From positions 25,230,227 to 25,294,226 of the forward strand of contig NC_065546.1 in assembly GCF_022605725.1 (NCBI RefSeq): 64,000 bases of DNA. Direction: 5' to 3'. The notes under the pieces are model-generated. The model made no database searches and was not told the origin of the DNA. It saw nothing but the letters and a program-made list of their open reading frames with translations. Made by a program: the position numbers and the translations under genes. This DNA is from Anthonomus grandis grandis. Its lineage: Eukaryota; Arthropoda; Insecta; Coleoptera; Curculionidae. Positions 38,237 to 50,745 of the stretch are shown one piece after another. Within the stretch, counting starts at the first letter, position 1, and every line of letters begins with the position of its first letter.

Positions 38237-41085
38237 CCTGGTTATGTCCAAAACTTAAAAAAGATCATTTGGGTCATCTTGTATAACCTAAATATTAATT
38301 TTAAAATAAATTTGAATAATAGATAACCGTAATTGAGTGAGATATGACTATTTTTTTTAAACACAATACATCAAAGTTATTTTAAAAATCATTTAGGGTT
38401 AATCAAATCATATCTAAAAATTAAATCGGAACAATCGTTAACGCTATTAGTTATTACATTTTTTTAACTCTGGTTGTGTTCAAACCGTAAAAAACATCAT
38501 TTGGCTATCTTGTATATGCGAAATAGTAAATTTAAATTATATTCGAATAATAGATAACAGTAATGAGTGAGATATAATTATTTTTTTAAAAAACAATTCA
38601 TAAGAAAAATTTTAAAAATAATTTACAGTACATCAAATGAACTTTAAAAATGAAACTGAAATCAAATCGGACAATGCTATAATGATTAATTGTTCTATTT
38701 CCTTAACCCTTGTTATGTCCAAAACTTAAAAAAGATCATTTGGGTCAACTTGTATAATCTAAATAATAATTTTAAAATAAATTTGAATAATAGATAACCG
38801 TAATTGAGTGAGAAAAGACTATTTTTTTTAAACAAAATACATCAAAATATTTTTAAAAATCATTTAGGGTTAATCAAATTATATCTAAAAATTAAATCGG
38901 AACAATCGTTAACGCTATTAGTTATGACATTTTCTTAACTCTGTTTGTGTAAACCGTAAAAAACATCATTTGGCTATCTTGTATATGCGAAATAGTAAAT
39001 TTAAATTATATTCGAATAATAGATAACAGTAATAGAGTGAGATATAATTATTTTTTAAAAAAACAATTCATAAGAAAAATTTTAAAAATAATTTACAGTA
39101 CATCAAATGAACTTTAAAAATGAAACTGAAATCAAATCGGACAATGCTATAATGATTAATTGTTCTATTTTCTTAACCCTTGTTATGTCCAAAACTTAAA
39201 AAAGATCATTTGGGTCAACTTGTATAACCTAAATAATAATTTTAAAATAAATTTGAATAATAGATAACCGTAATTGAGTGAGAAAAGACTATTTTTTTTA
39301 AACAAAATACATTAAAATATTTTTAAAAATCATTTAGGGTTAATCAAATTATATCTAAAAATTAAATCAGAACAATCGTTAGCGATATTAGTTATTACGT
39401 GTTCTTAACTCTGGTTGTGCTCAAACCGTAAAAAACATCATTTGGCTATCTTGTATATGCGAAATAGTAAATTTAAATTATATTCGAATAATAGATAACA
39501 GTAATGGAGTGAGATTTAATTATTTTTTTAAAAAACAATTCATAAGAAAAATTTAAAAATAATTTACATTACATTAAATGACCTTCAAAAATTAAATTGG
39601 AATCAAATCGGACAATTCTATAATGATTAATTGTTCTATTTTCTTAACCCTTGTTATGTCCAAAACTTAAAAAAGATCATTTGGGTCAACTTGTATAACC
39701 TAAATAATAATTTTAAAATAAATTTGAATAATAGATAACCGTAATTGAGTGAGAAAAGACTATTTTTTTAAATCAAAATACATCAAAATAATTTTAAAAA
39801 TCATTTAGGGTTAATCAAATTATATCTAAAAATTGAATTAAAATTAAATCGAAGCAATCGCCAACGCTATTATTTATTATATTTTCTTAACTCTGGTTGT
39901 GTTCAAACCGTAAAAAACATCATTTGGCTATCTTGTATATGCGAAATAGTAAATTTAAATAATATTCCAATAATAGATAACAGTAATAGAGTGAGATTTA
40001 ATTATTTTTTTAAAAAACAATTCATAACAAAAATTTTAAAAATAATTTACAGTATATTAAATGACCTTCAAAAATTAATTTGGAATCAAATCGGACAATG
40101 CTGTAATGATAAATTGTTCTATTTTCTTAACCCTGGTTATGTCCAAAACTTAAAAAAGATCATTTGGGTCATCTTGTATAACTTAATCATTAATTTTAAA
40201 ATAAATTTGAATAACAGATAACCGTAATTGAGTGAGAAAAGACTATTTTTTTTAAACAAAATACATCAAAATATTTTTAAAAATCATTTAGGGTTAATCA
40301 AATTATATCTAAAAATTGAATTAAAATTAAATCGAAGCAATCGCCAACGCTATTAGTTATTATATTTTCTTAACTCTGGTTGTGTTCAAACCGTAAAAAA
40401 CATCATTTGGCTATCTTGTATATGCGAAATAGTAAATTTAAATAATATTCCAATAATAGATAACAGTAATGGAGTGAGATTTAATTATTTTTTTAAAAAA
40501 CAATTCATAACAAAAATTTTAAAAATAATTTACAGTACATTAAATGATCTTCAAAAATTAAATTGGAGTCAAATCGGACAATGCTATAATGCTTAATTGT
40601 TCTATTTTCTTAACACTTGTTATGTCCAAAACTTAAAAAGGATCACTTGGGTCATCTTGTATAACTTAAATATTCATTTTAAAATAAATTTGAATAATAG
40701 ATAACCGTAATTGAGTGAGATATGACTATTTATTTTAAACACAATACATGAAAATATTTTTAAAAATCATTTAGGGTTAATCAAATTATATCTAAAAATT
40801 AAATCAAAACAATCGTTAACGATATTAGTTATTACGTGTTCTTAACTCTGGTTGTGTTCAAACCGTTAAAAACATCATTTGGCTATCTTGTATATGCGAA
40901 ATAGTAAATTTAAATTAGATTCGAATAATAGATAACAGTAATGGAGTAAGATTTAATTATTTTTTTAAAAACAATTCATAAGAAAAATTTTAAAAATAAT
41001 TTACAGTACGTTAAATGAACTTCAAAAATTAAATTGGAATCAAATCGGACAATGCTGTAATGATTAATTGTTCTATTTTCTTAAC

Positions 41086-41460
41086 CCTGGTTATGTGCAA
41101 AACTTAAAAAAGATCATTTGGGTCATCTTGTATAACCTAAATATTAATTTTAAAATAAATGTGAATAATAGATAACCGTAATTGAGTGAGAAAAGACTAT
41201 TTTTTTTAATCAAAATACATCAAAATATTTTTAAAAATCATTTAGGGTTTGGGTCATCTTGTATAACCTAAATATTAATTTTAAAATAAATGTAAATAAT
41301 AGATAACCGTAATTGAGTGAGAAAAGACTTTTTTTTTTCAATTAAAATACATCAAAATATTTTTAAAAATCTTTTAGAGTTAATCAAATTATATCTAAAA
41401 ATTGAATTAAAATTAAATCGAAGCAATCGCCAACGCTATTAGTTATTATATTTTCTTAAC
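41086..41460 (+). repeat. B-B fusion unit, 375 bp
   Basis: A B unit runs to CATTTAGGGTT and then jumps back into the front of another B at TTTGGGTCATCTTG, so B is read about one and a half times. The joint AGGGTTTGGGTC is at 41244-41255; GGGT occurs in both parents (TTAGGGTT and TTGGGTCA). The second part is a long B (AATCGAAGCAATCGCC). Confidence 0.9.
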
Positions 41461-41573
41461 TCTGGTTGTGTTCAAACCGTAAAAAACATCATTTGGCTAT
41501 CTTGTATATGCGAAATAGTAAATTTAAATTAGATTCGAAAAATAGATAACAGTAATGGAGTGAGATTTAATTA

Positions 41574-41590
41574 TTTTTTAAAAAAAAAAA
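41574..41590 (+). repeat. T6-A11 homopolymer tract in an A unit
   Basis: The usual T7-A6-C of the A unit is here six T and eleven A, with the unit length hardly changed (241 bp), followed by TTAATAAG in place of TTCATAAG. The copy at 45500-45516 is the same. Confidence 0.85.
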
Positions 41591-42874
41591 TTAATAAGAA
41601 AAATTTTAAAAATAATTTACAGTACATTAAATGAACTTCAAAAATTAAATTGGAATCAAATCGGACAATGCTGTAATGATTAATTGTTCTATTTTCTTAA
41701 CCCTGGTTATGTCCAAAACTTAAAAAAGATCATTTGGGTTATCTTGTATAACCTAAATATTAATTTTAAAATAAATTTGAATAATAGATAATCGTAATTG
41801 AGTGAGATATGACTATTTTTTTTAAACACAATACATGAAAATAATTTTAAAAATCATTTAGGGTTAATCAAATTATATCTAAAAATTAAATCAGAACAAT
41901 CGTTAACGATATTAGTTATTACGTGTTCTTAACTCTGGTTGTGTTCAAACCGTAAAAAACATCATTTGGCTATCTTGTATATGCGAAATAGTAAATTTAA
42001 ATTAGATTCGAATAATAGATAACAGTAATGGAGTGAGATTTAATTATTTTTTTAAAAAACAATTCATAAGAAAAATTTTAAAAATAATTTACAGTACATT
42101 AAATGAACTTCAAAAATTAAATTGGAATCAAATCGGACAATGCTGTAATGATTAATTGTTTTATTTTCTTAACCCTGGTTATGTCCAAAACTTAAAAAAG
42201 ATCATTTGGGTTATCTTGTATAACCTAAATATTAATTTTAAAATAAATTTGAATAATAGATAATCGTAATTGAGTGAGATATGACTATTTTTTTTAAACA
42301 CAATACATCAAAATTATTTTAAAAATCATTTAGGGTTAATCAAATTATATCTAAAAATTAAATCGGAACAATCGTTAACGCTATTAATTATTACATTTTC
42401 TTAACTCTGGTTGTGTTCAAACCGTAAAAAACATCATTTGGCTATCTTGTATATGCGAAATAGTAAATTTAAATTATATTCGAATAATAGATAACAGTGA
42501 TGAGTGAGATAATTATTTTTTTTAAAAACAATTCATAAGAAAAATTTTAAAAATAATTTACAGTACATTAAATGAACTTTAAAAATGAAACTGAAGTCAA
42601 ATCGGACAATGCTATAATGATTAATTGTTCTATTTTCTTAACCCTTGTTATGTCCAAAACTTAAAAACGATCATTTGGGTCATCTTGTATAACCTAAATA
42701 TTAATTTTAAAATAAATTTGAATAATAGATAACCGTAATTGAGTGAGATATGACTATTTTTTTTAAACACAATACATCAAAATATTTTTAAAAATCATTT
42801 AGAATTAATCAAATTATATCTAAAAATTAAATCGGAACAATCGTTAACGCTATTAGTTATTACATTTTCTTAAC

Positions 42875-43114
42875 TCTGGTTGTGTTCAAACCGTAAAAAA
42901 CATCATTTGGCTATCTAGTATATGCGAAATAGTAAATTTAAATTATATTCGAATAATAGATAACAGTAATGGAGTGAGATTTAATTATTTTTTTAAAAAA
43001 CAATTCATAAGAAAAATTTTAAAAATAATTTACAGTACATTAAATGAACTTCAAAAATTAAATTGGAGTCAAATCGGACAATGCTATAATGCTTAATTGT
43101 TCTATTTTCTTAAC
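42875..43114 (+). repeat. Reference A monomer, 240 bp
   Basis: A typical full-length A unit. It opens with TCTGGTTGTGTTCAAACCG, passes CATCATTTGGCTATC, TATATGCGAAATAG and ATTCGAATAATAGATAAC, then a T-run/A-run (TTTTTTTAAAAAACAATTC), and closes with AATCGGACAATGC and TTCTATTTTCTTAAC. Hand count gives 54 G or C in 240 bases for the consensus A. It aligns with the B unit over its whole length, with the best agreement in the first 105 bases. Copy-to-copy variants include ACCGT/ACCAT, TTCGAAT/TTCGGAT, TATATTCG/TAGATTCG and AATGCTGTAATG/AATGCTATAATG. Confidence 0.93.
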
Positions 43115-43346
43115 CCTTGTTATGTCCAAAACTTAAAAAGGATCATTTGGGTCATCTTGTATAACCTAAATATTCATTTTAAAATAAATTTGAATAATAG
43201 ATAACCGTAATTGTGTGAGATATGACTATTTTTTTTAAACACAATACATTAAAATATTTTTAAAAATCATTTAGGGTTAATCAAATTATATCTAAAAATT
43301 AAATCGGAACAATCGTTAACGCTATTAGTTATTACATTTTCTTAAC
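43115..43346 (+). repeat. Reference B monomer, 232 bp
   Basis: A typical B unit. It opens with CCTTGTTATGTCCAAAAC, passes GATCATTTGGGTCATC, CTTGTATAACCTAAATATT and TTGAATAATAGATAACCG, then a T-run followed by AAACACAATACAT, CATTTAGGGTTAATC, AAATCGGAACAATCG and CGCTATTAGTTATTAC, ending in TTTTCTTAAC. Blocks shared with A at matching positions (ATCATTTGG, CTTGTATA, GAATAATAGATAAC, GAGTGAGAT, TTTTCTTAAC) show that the two are sister monomers. A second class of B is 242-244 bp, with a small insertion after CTAAAAATT. Confidence 0.93.
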
Positions 43347-44083
43347 TTTGGTTGTGTTCAAACCGTAAAAAACATCATTTGGCTATCTTGTATATGCGCA
43401 ATAGTAAATTTAAATTAGATTCGAATAATAGATAACAGTAATGGAGTAAGATTTAATTATTTTTTTAATAACAATTCATAAGAAAAATTTTAAAAATAAT
43501 TTACAGTACGTTAAATGAACTTCAAAAATTAAATTGGAATCAAATCGGACAATGCTGTAATGATTAATTGTTCTATTTTCTTAACCCTGGTTATGTCCAA
43601 AACTTAAAAAAGATCATTTGGGTCATCTTGTATAACCTAATTATTAATTTTAAAATAAATGTGAATAATAGATAACCGTAATTGAGTGAGAAAAGACTAT
43701 TTTTTTTTAATCAAAATACATCAAAATATTTTTAAAAATCATTTAGGGTTAATCAAATTATATCTAAAAATTGAATTAAAATTAAATCGAAGCAATCGCC
43801 AACGCTATCAGTTATTATATTTTCTTAACTCTGGTTGTGTTCAAACCGTAAAAAACATCATTTGGCTATCTTGTATATGCGAAATAGTAAATTTAAATAA
43901 TATTCCAATAATAGATAACAGTAATGGAGTGAGATTTAATTATTTTTTTAAAAAACAATTCATAACAAAAATTTTAAAAATAATTTACAGTACATTAAAT
44001 GAACTTCAAAAATTAAATTGGAATCAAATCGGACAATGCTGTAATGATTAATTGTTCTATTTTCTTAACCCTGGTTATGTCCA

Positions 44084-44089
44084 AAGCTT
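44084..44089 (+). other. HindIII site marking a B subtype
   Basis: GTCCAAAGCTTAAAAAAG replaces the usual GTCCAAAACTTAAAAAAG. The same site is seen at 48010, 51815, 58464 and 59418 only, so it tags one B lineage of the right domain. Confidence 0.85.
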
Positions 44090-44798
44090 AAAAAAGATCA
44101 TTTAGGTCATCATGTATAACCAAAATATTAATTTTAAAATAAATGTGAATAATAGATAACCGTAATTGAGTGAGATATGACTATTTTTTTTAAACACAAT
44201 ACATCAAAATATTTTTAAAAATCATTTAGGGTTAATCAAATCATATCTAAAAATTAAATCGGAACAATCGTTAACGCTATTAGTTATGACATTTTCTTAA
44301 CTCTGGTTGTGTGCAAACCGTAAAAAACATCATTTGGCTATCTTGTATATGCGAAATAGTAAATTTAAATTATATTCGAATAATAGATAACAGTAATGAG
44401 TGAGATATAATTATTTTTTTTTAAAACAATTCATAAGAAAAATTTTAAAAATAATTTACAGTACATTAAATGAACTTTAAAAATGAAACTGAAGTCAAAT
44501 CGGACAATGCTATAATGATTAATTGTTCTATTTTCTTAACCCTTGTTATGTCCAAAACTTAAAAAAGATCATTTGGGTCAACTTGTATAACCTAAATAAT
44601 AATTTTAAAATAAATTTGAATAATAGATAACCGTAATTGAGTGAGAAAAGACTATTTTTTTTAAACAAAATACATCAAAATATTTTTAAAAATCATTTAG
44701 GGTTAATCAAATTATATCTAAGAATTAAATCAGAACAATCGTTAACGCTATTAGTTATGACATTTTCTTAACTCTGGTTGTGTGCAAACCGTAAAAAA

Positions 44799-47700
44799 CA
44801 TCATTTGGCTATCTTGTATATGCGAAATAGTAAATTTAAATTAGATTCGAATAATAGATAACAGTAATGGAGTAAGATTTAATTATTTTTTTAAAAACAA
44901 TTCATAAGAAAAATTTTAAAAATAATTTACAGTACGTTAAATGAACTTCAAAAATTAAATTGGAATCAAATCGGACAATGCTGTAATGATTAATTGTTCT
45001 ATTTTCTTAACCCTGGTTATGTGCAAAACTTAAAAAAGATCATTTGGGTCATCTTGTATAACCTAAATATTAATTTTAAAATAAATGTGAATAATAGATA
45101 ACCGTAATTGAGTGAGAAAAGACTATTTTTTTTAATCAAAATACATCAAAATATTTTTAAAAATCATTTAGGGTTTGGGTCATCTTGTATAACCTAAATA
45201 TTAATTTTAAAATAAATGTAAATAATAGATAACCGTAATTGAGTGAGAAAAGACTTTTTTTTTTCAATTAAAATACATCAAAATATTTTTAAAAATCTTT
45301 TAGAGTTAATCAAATTATATCTAAAAATTGAATTAAAATTAAATCGAAGCAATCGCCAACGCTATTAGTTATTATATTTTCTTAACTCTGGTTGTGTTCA
45401 AACCGTAAAAAACATCATTTGGCTATCTTGTATATGCGAAATAGTAAATTTAAATTAGATTCGAAAAATAGATAACAGTAATGGAGTGAGATTTAATTAT
45501 TTTTTAAAAAAAAAAATTAATAAGAAAAATTTTAAAAATAATTTACAGTACATTAAATGAACTTCAAAAATTAAATTGGAATCAAATCGGACAATGCTGT
45601 AATGATTAATTGTTCTATTTTCTTAACCCTGGTTATGTCCAAAACTTAAAAAAGATCATTTGGGTTATCTTGTATAACCTAAATATTAATTTTAAAATAA
45701 ATTTGAATAATAGATAATCGTAATTGAGTGAGATATGACTATTTTTTTTAAACACAATACATGAAAATAATTTTAAAAATCATTTAGGGTTAATCAAATT
45801 ATATCTAAAAATTAAATCAGAACAATCGTTAACGATATTAGTTATTACGTGTTCTTAACTCTGGTTGTGTTCAAACCGTAAAAAACATCATTTGGCTATC
45901 TTGTATATGCGAAATAGTAAATTTAAATTAGATTCGAATAATAGATAACAGTAATGGAGTGAGATTTAATTATTTTTTTAAAAAACAATTCATAAGAAAA
46001 ATTTTAAAAATAATTTACAGTACATTAAATGAACTTCAAAAATTAAATTGGAATCAAATCGGACAATGCTGTAATGATTAATTGTTTTATTTTCTTAACC
46101 CTGGTTATGTCCAAAACTTAAAAAAGATCATTTGGGTTATCTTGTATAACCTAAATATTAATTTTAAAATAAATTTGAATAATAGATAATCGTAATTGAG
46201 TGAGATATGACTATTTTTTTTAAACACAATACATCAAAATTATTTTAAAAATCATTTAGGGTTAATCAAATTATATCTAAAAATTAAATCGGAACAATCG
46301 TTAACGCTATTAATTATTACATTTTCTTAACTCTGGTTGTGTTCAAACCGTAAAAAACATCATTTGGCTATCTTGTATATGCGAAATAGTAAATTTAAAT
46401 TATATTCGAATAATAGATAACAGTGATGAGTGAGATAATTATTTTTTTTAAAAACAATTCATAAGAAAAATTTTAAAAATAATTTACAGTACATTAAATG
46501 AACTTTAAAAATGAAACTGAAGTCAAATCGGACAATGCTATAATGATTAATTGTTCTATTTTCTTAACCCTTGTTATGTCCAAAACTTAAAAACGATCAT
46601 TTGGGTCATCTTGTATAACCTAAATATTAATTTTAAAATAAATTTGAATAATAGATAACCGTAATTGAGTGAGATATGACTATTTTTTTTAAACACAATA
46701 CATCAAAATATTTTTAAAAATCATTTAGAATTAATCAAATTATATCTAAAAATTAAATCGGAACAATCGTTAACGCTATTAGTTATTACATTTTCTTAAC
46801 TCTGGTTGTGTTCAAACCGTAAAAAACATCATTTGGCTATCTAGTATATGCGAAATAGTAAATTTAAATTATATTCGAATAATAGATAACAGTAATGGAG
46901 TGAGATTTAATTATTTTTTTAAAAAACAATTCATAAGAAAAATTTTAAAAATAATTTACAGTACATTAAATGAACTTCAAAAATTAAATTGGAGTCAAAT
47001 CGGACAATGCTATAATGCTTAATTGTTCTATTTTCTTAACCCTTGTTATGTCCAAAACTTAAAAAGGATCATTTGGGTCATCTTGTATAACCTAAATATT
47101 CATTTTAAAATAAATTTGAATAATAGATAACCGTAATTGTGTGAGATATGACTATTTTTTTTAAACACAATACATTAAAATATTTTTAAAAATCATTTAG
47201 GGTTAATCAAATTATATCTAAAAATTAAATCGGAACAATCGTTAACGCTATTAGTTATTACATTTTCTTAACTTTGGTTGTGTTCAAACCGTAAAAAACA
47301 TCATTTGGCTATCTTGTATATGCGCAATAGTAAATTTAAATTAGATTCGAATAATAGATAACAGTAATGGAGTAAGATTTAATTATTTTTTTAATAACAA
47401 TTCATAAGAAAAATTTTAAAAATAATTTACAGTACGTTAAATGAACTTCAAAAATTAAATTGGAATCAAATCGGACAATGCTGTAATGATTAATTGTTCT
47501 ATTTTCTTAACCCTGGTTATGTCCAAAACTTAAAAAAGATCATTTGGGTCATCTTGTATAACCTAATTATTAATTTTAAAATAAATGTGAATAATAGATA
47601 ACCGTAATTGAGTGAGAAAAGACTATTTTTTTTTAATCAAAATACATCAAAATATTTTTAAAAATCATTTAGGGTTAATCAAATTATATCTAAAAATTGA

Positions 47701-48724
47701 ATTAAAATTAAATCGAAGCAATCGCCAACGCTATCAGTTATTATATTTTCTTAACTCTGGTTGTGTTCAAACCGTAAAAAACATCATTTGGCTATCTTGT
47801 ATATGCGAAATAGTAAATTTAAATAATATTCCAATAATAGATAACAGTAATGGAGTGAGATTTAATTATTTTTTTAAAAAACAATTCATAACAAAAATTT
47901 TAAAAATAATTTACAGTACATTAAATGAACTTCAAAAATTAAATTGGAATCAAATCGGACAATGCTGTAATGATTAATTGTTCTATTTTCTTAACCCTGG
48001 TTATGTCCAAAGCTTAAAAAAGATCATTTAGGTCATCATGTATAACCTAAATATTAATTTTAAAATAAATGTGAATAATAGATAACCGTAATTGAGTGAG
48101 ATATGACTATTTTTTTTAAACACAATACATCAAAATATTTTTAAAAATCATTTAGGGTTAATCAAATCATATCTAAAAATTAAATCGGAACAATCGTTAA
48201 CGCTATTAGTTATGACATTTTCTTAACTCTGGTTGTGTGCAAACCGTAAAAAACATCATTTGGCTATCTTGTATATGCGAAATAGTAAATTTAAATTATA
48301 TTCGAATAATAGATAACAGTAATGAGTGAGATATAATTATTTTTTTTTAAAACAATTCATAAGAAAAATTTTAAAAATAATTTACAGTACATTAAATGAA
48401 CTTTAAAAATGAAACTGAAGTCAAATCGGACAATGCTATAATGATTAATTGTTCTATTTTCTTAACCCTTGTTATGTCCAAAACTTAAAAAAGATCATTT
48501 GGGTCAACTTGTATAACCTAAATAATAATTTTAAAATAAATTTGAATAATAGATAACCGTAATTGAGTGAGAAAAGACTATTTTTTTTAAACAAAATACA
48601 TCAAAATATTTTTAAAAATCATTTAGGGTTAATCAAATTATATCTAAAAATTAAATCAGAACAATCGTTAACGCTATTAGTTATGACATTTTCTTAACTC
48701 TGGTTGTGTGCAAACCGTAAAAAA
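44799..48724 (+). repeat. 3926-bp higher-order repeat, copy 2
   Basis: Directly abuts copy 1. After about 48724 the next A resembles the starts of both copies (TTAGATTCGAATAATAG) but changes to TTTTTAAAAAGAATTCATAA, so a third copy does not follow. Confidence 0.92.
45012..45386 (+). repeat. B-B fusion unit, 375 bp
   Basis: Same joint, at 45170-45181; copy of 41086-41460 in the second 3926-bp repeat. Confidence 0.9.
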
Positions 48725-48823
48725 CATCATTTGGCTATCTTGTATATGCGAAATAGTAAATTTAAATTAGATTCGAATAATAGATAACAGTAATGGAGTG
48801 AGATTTAATTATTTTTTTAAAAA

Positions 48824-48829
48824 GAATTC
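48824..48829 (+). other. EcoRI site marking an A subtype
   Basis: TTTTTAAAAAGAATTCATAA replaces TTTTTAAAAAACAATTCATAA. I see it also at 49778, 54035 and 56427, in each case in an A with TTAGATTCG. Confidence 0.85.
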
Positions 48830-50123
48830 ATAAGAAAAATTTTAAAAATAATTTACAGTACATTAAATGAACTTCAAAAATTAAATTGGAATCAAATCGG
48901 ACAATGCTGTAATGATTAATTGTTCTATTTTCTTAACCCTGGTTATGTCCAAAACTTAAAAAAGATCATTTGGGTTATCTTGTATAACCTAAATATTAAT
49001 TTTAAAATAAATTTGAATAATAGATAATCGTAATTGAGTGAGATATGACTATTTTTTTTAAACACAATACATGAAAATAATTTTAAAAATCATTTAGGGT
49101 TAATCAAATTATATCTAAAAATTAAATCAGAACAATCGTTAACGATATTAGTTATTACGTGTTCTTAACTCTGGTTGTGTTCAAACCGTAAAAAACATCA
49201 TTTGGCTATCTTGTATATGCGAAATAGTAAATTTAATTTAGATTCGAATAATAGATAACAGTAATGAAGTGAGATTTAATTATTTTTTTAAAAAACAATT
49301 CATAAGAAAAATTTTAAAAATAATTTACAGTACATTAAATGAACTTCAAAAATTAAATTGGAATCAAATCGGACAATGCTGTAATGATTAATTGTTCTAT
49401 TTTCTTAACCCTGGTTATGTCCAAAACTTAAAAAAGATCATTTGGGTCATCTTGTATAACCTAATTATTAATTTTAAAATAAATGTGAATAATAGATAAC
49501 CGTAATTGAGTGAGAAAAGACTATTTTTTTTAATCAAAATACATCAAAATATTTTTAAAAATCATTTAGGGTTAATCAAATTATATCTAAAAATTGAATT
49601 AAAATTAAATCGAAGCAATCGCCAACGCTATTAGTTATTATATTTTCTTAACTCTGGTTGTGTTCAAACCGTAAAAAACATCATTTGGCTATCTTGTATA
49701 TGCGAAATAGTAAATTTAAATTAGATTCGAATAATAGATAACAGTAATGGAGTGAGATTTAATTATTTTTTTAAAAAGAATTCATAAGAAAAATTTTAAA
49801 AATAATTTACAGTACATTAAATGAACTTCAAAAATTAAATTGGAATCAAATCGGACAATGCTGTAATGATTAATTGTTCTATTTTCTTAACCCTGGTTAT
49901 GTCCAAAACTTAAAAAAGATCATTTGGGTTATCTTGTATAACCTAAATATTAATTTTAAAATAAATTTGAATAATAGATAATCGTAATTGAGTGAGATAT
50001 GACTATTTTTTTTAAACACAATACATCAAAATTATTTTAAAAATCATTTAGGGTTAATCAAATTATATCTAAAAATTAAATCGGAACAATCGTTAACGCT
50101 ATTAATTATTACATTTTCTTAAC

Positions 50124-50240
50124 TCTGGTTGTGTTCAAACCGTAAAAAACATCATTTGGCTATCTTGTATACAACTTCAAAAATTAAATTGGAATCAAAT
50201 CGGACAATGCTGTAATGATTAATTGTTCTATTTTCTTAAC
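50124..50240 (+). repeat. Truncated A unit, 117 bp
   Basis: After CTTGTATA (50164-50171) the sequence jumps to CAACTTCAAAAATTAAATTG, losing about 123 bp of the A middle. In right-hand A units the segment usually reads TGAACTTC; the joint has CAACTTC, as in left-hand A units (ATCAACTTC, for example in 5536 and 13425). The deletion may therefore have happened in, or involved, a left-type copy. Confidence 0.88.
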
Positions 50241-50615
50241 CCTGGTTATGTGCAAAACTTAAAAAAGATCATTTGGGTCATCTTGTATAACCTAAATATT
50301 AATTTTAAAATAAATGTGAATAATAGATAACCGTAATTGAGTGAGAAAAGACTATTTTTTTTAATCAAAATACATCAAAATATTTTTAAAAATCATTTAG
50401 GGTTTGGGTCATCTTGTATAACCTAAATATTAATTTTAAAATAAATGTAAATAATAGATAACCGTAATTGAGTGAGAAAAGACTTTTTTTTTTAAATTAA
50501 AATACATCAAAATATTTTTAAAAATCTTTTAGAGTTAATCAAATTATATCTAAAAATTGAATTAAAATTAAATCGAAGCAATCGCCAACGCTATTAGTTA
50601 TTATATTTTCTTAAC
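50241..50615 (+). repeat. B-B fusion unit, 375 bp
   Basis: Same joint, at 50399-50410, here directly after the truncated 117-bp A unit. It has GACTTTTTTTTTTAAATTAA where the copies at 41 and 45 kb have a C (TTTCAATTAA). Confidence 0.9.
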
Positions 50616-50728
50616 TCTGGTTGTGTTCAAACCGTAAAAAACATCATTTGGCTATCTTGTATATGCGAAATAGTAAATTTAAATTAGGTTCGAAAAATAG
50701 ATAACAGTAATGGAGTGAGATTTAATTA

Positions 50729-50745
50729 TTTAAAAAAAAAAAAAA
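50729..50745 (+). repeat. T3-A14 homopolymer tract in an A unit
   Basis: At the same place in the A unit, three T and fourteen A; again the unit is 241 bp. Copies at 54986-55002 and 57378-57394 agree. It looks like a further step from the T6-A11 form. Confidence 0.85.

Larger units (their letters stand above)
36273..40846 (+). repeat. Array segment 6: transition zone
   Basis: The segment starts at a deletion fusion and holds A units at 36651, 37122 (short), 37512, 37984 (253 bp, with insertion), 38469, 38940, 39410, 39892 and 40375. Left-type features (short A) stop at 37279. Right-type features (A units with AATAATATTCC, and long B with AATCGAAGC) begin at 39649. Long B units start at 39649 and 40132. 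Confidence 0.87.
40873..44798 (+). repeat. 3926-bp higher-order repeat, copy 1
   Basis: Each of the 16 units, including the 375-bp fusion and odd-length units (237, 239, 241 and 244 bp), recurs at exactly +3926. The left boundary lies just before 40873: the preceding bases (ATTACGTGTTC, TTGTGTTC) differ from those at 44799 - 60 (ATGACATTTTC, TTGTGTGC). I noticed only a few base differences, for example CCAAAATATT at 44120 against CCTAAATATT at 48045 and CTAAGAATT against CTAAAAATT at 44718/48644. Confidence 0.92.
40847..48698 (+). repeat. Array segment 7: higher-order repeat, 8 dimers in 3926 bp, twice
   Basis: A starts in the first copy are 40847, 41461, 41934, 42406, 42875, 43347, 43830 and 44302. 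In the second they are 44773, 45387, 45860, 46332, 46801, 47273, 47756 and 48228, each exactly 3926 further on. Each copy carries one B-B fusion, a HindIII-site-bearing B unit and a B unit with ATTACGTG. Confidence 0.93.

Noticed and set aside
42942..42962. TTCGAATAATAGATAAC resembles half of a mammalian CENP-B box
   Set aside because: TTCG and one A at the right spacing fit, but the needed CGGG half is missing, and TTCG itself varies (TTTG). Not enough to call.
44799..44810. Transposon or attachment-site origin of the 3926-bp repeat
   Set aside because: No terminal inverted repeats, no integrase and no novel sequence inside; boundaries fall within ordinary A units, as unequal exchange predicts.
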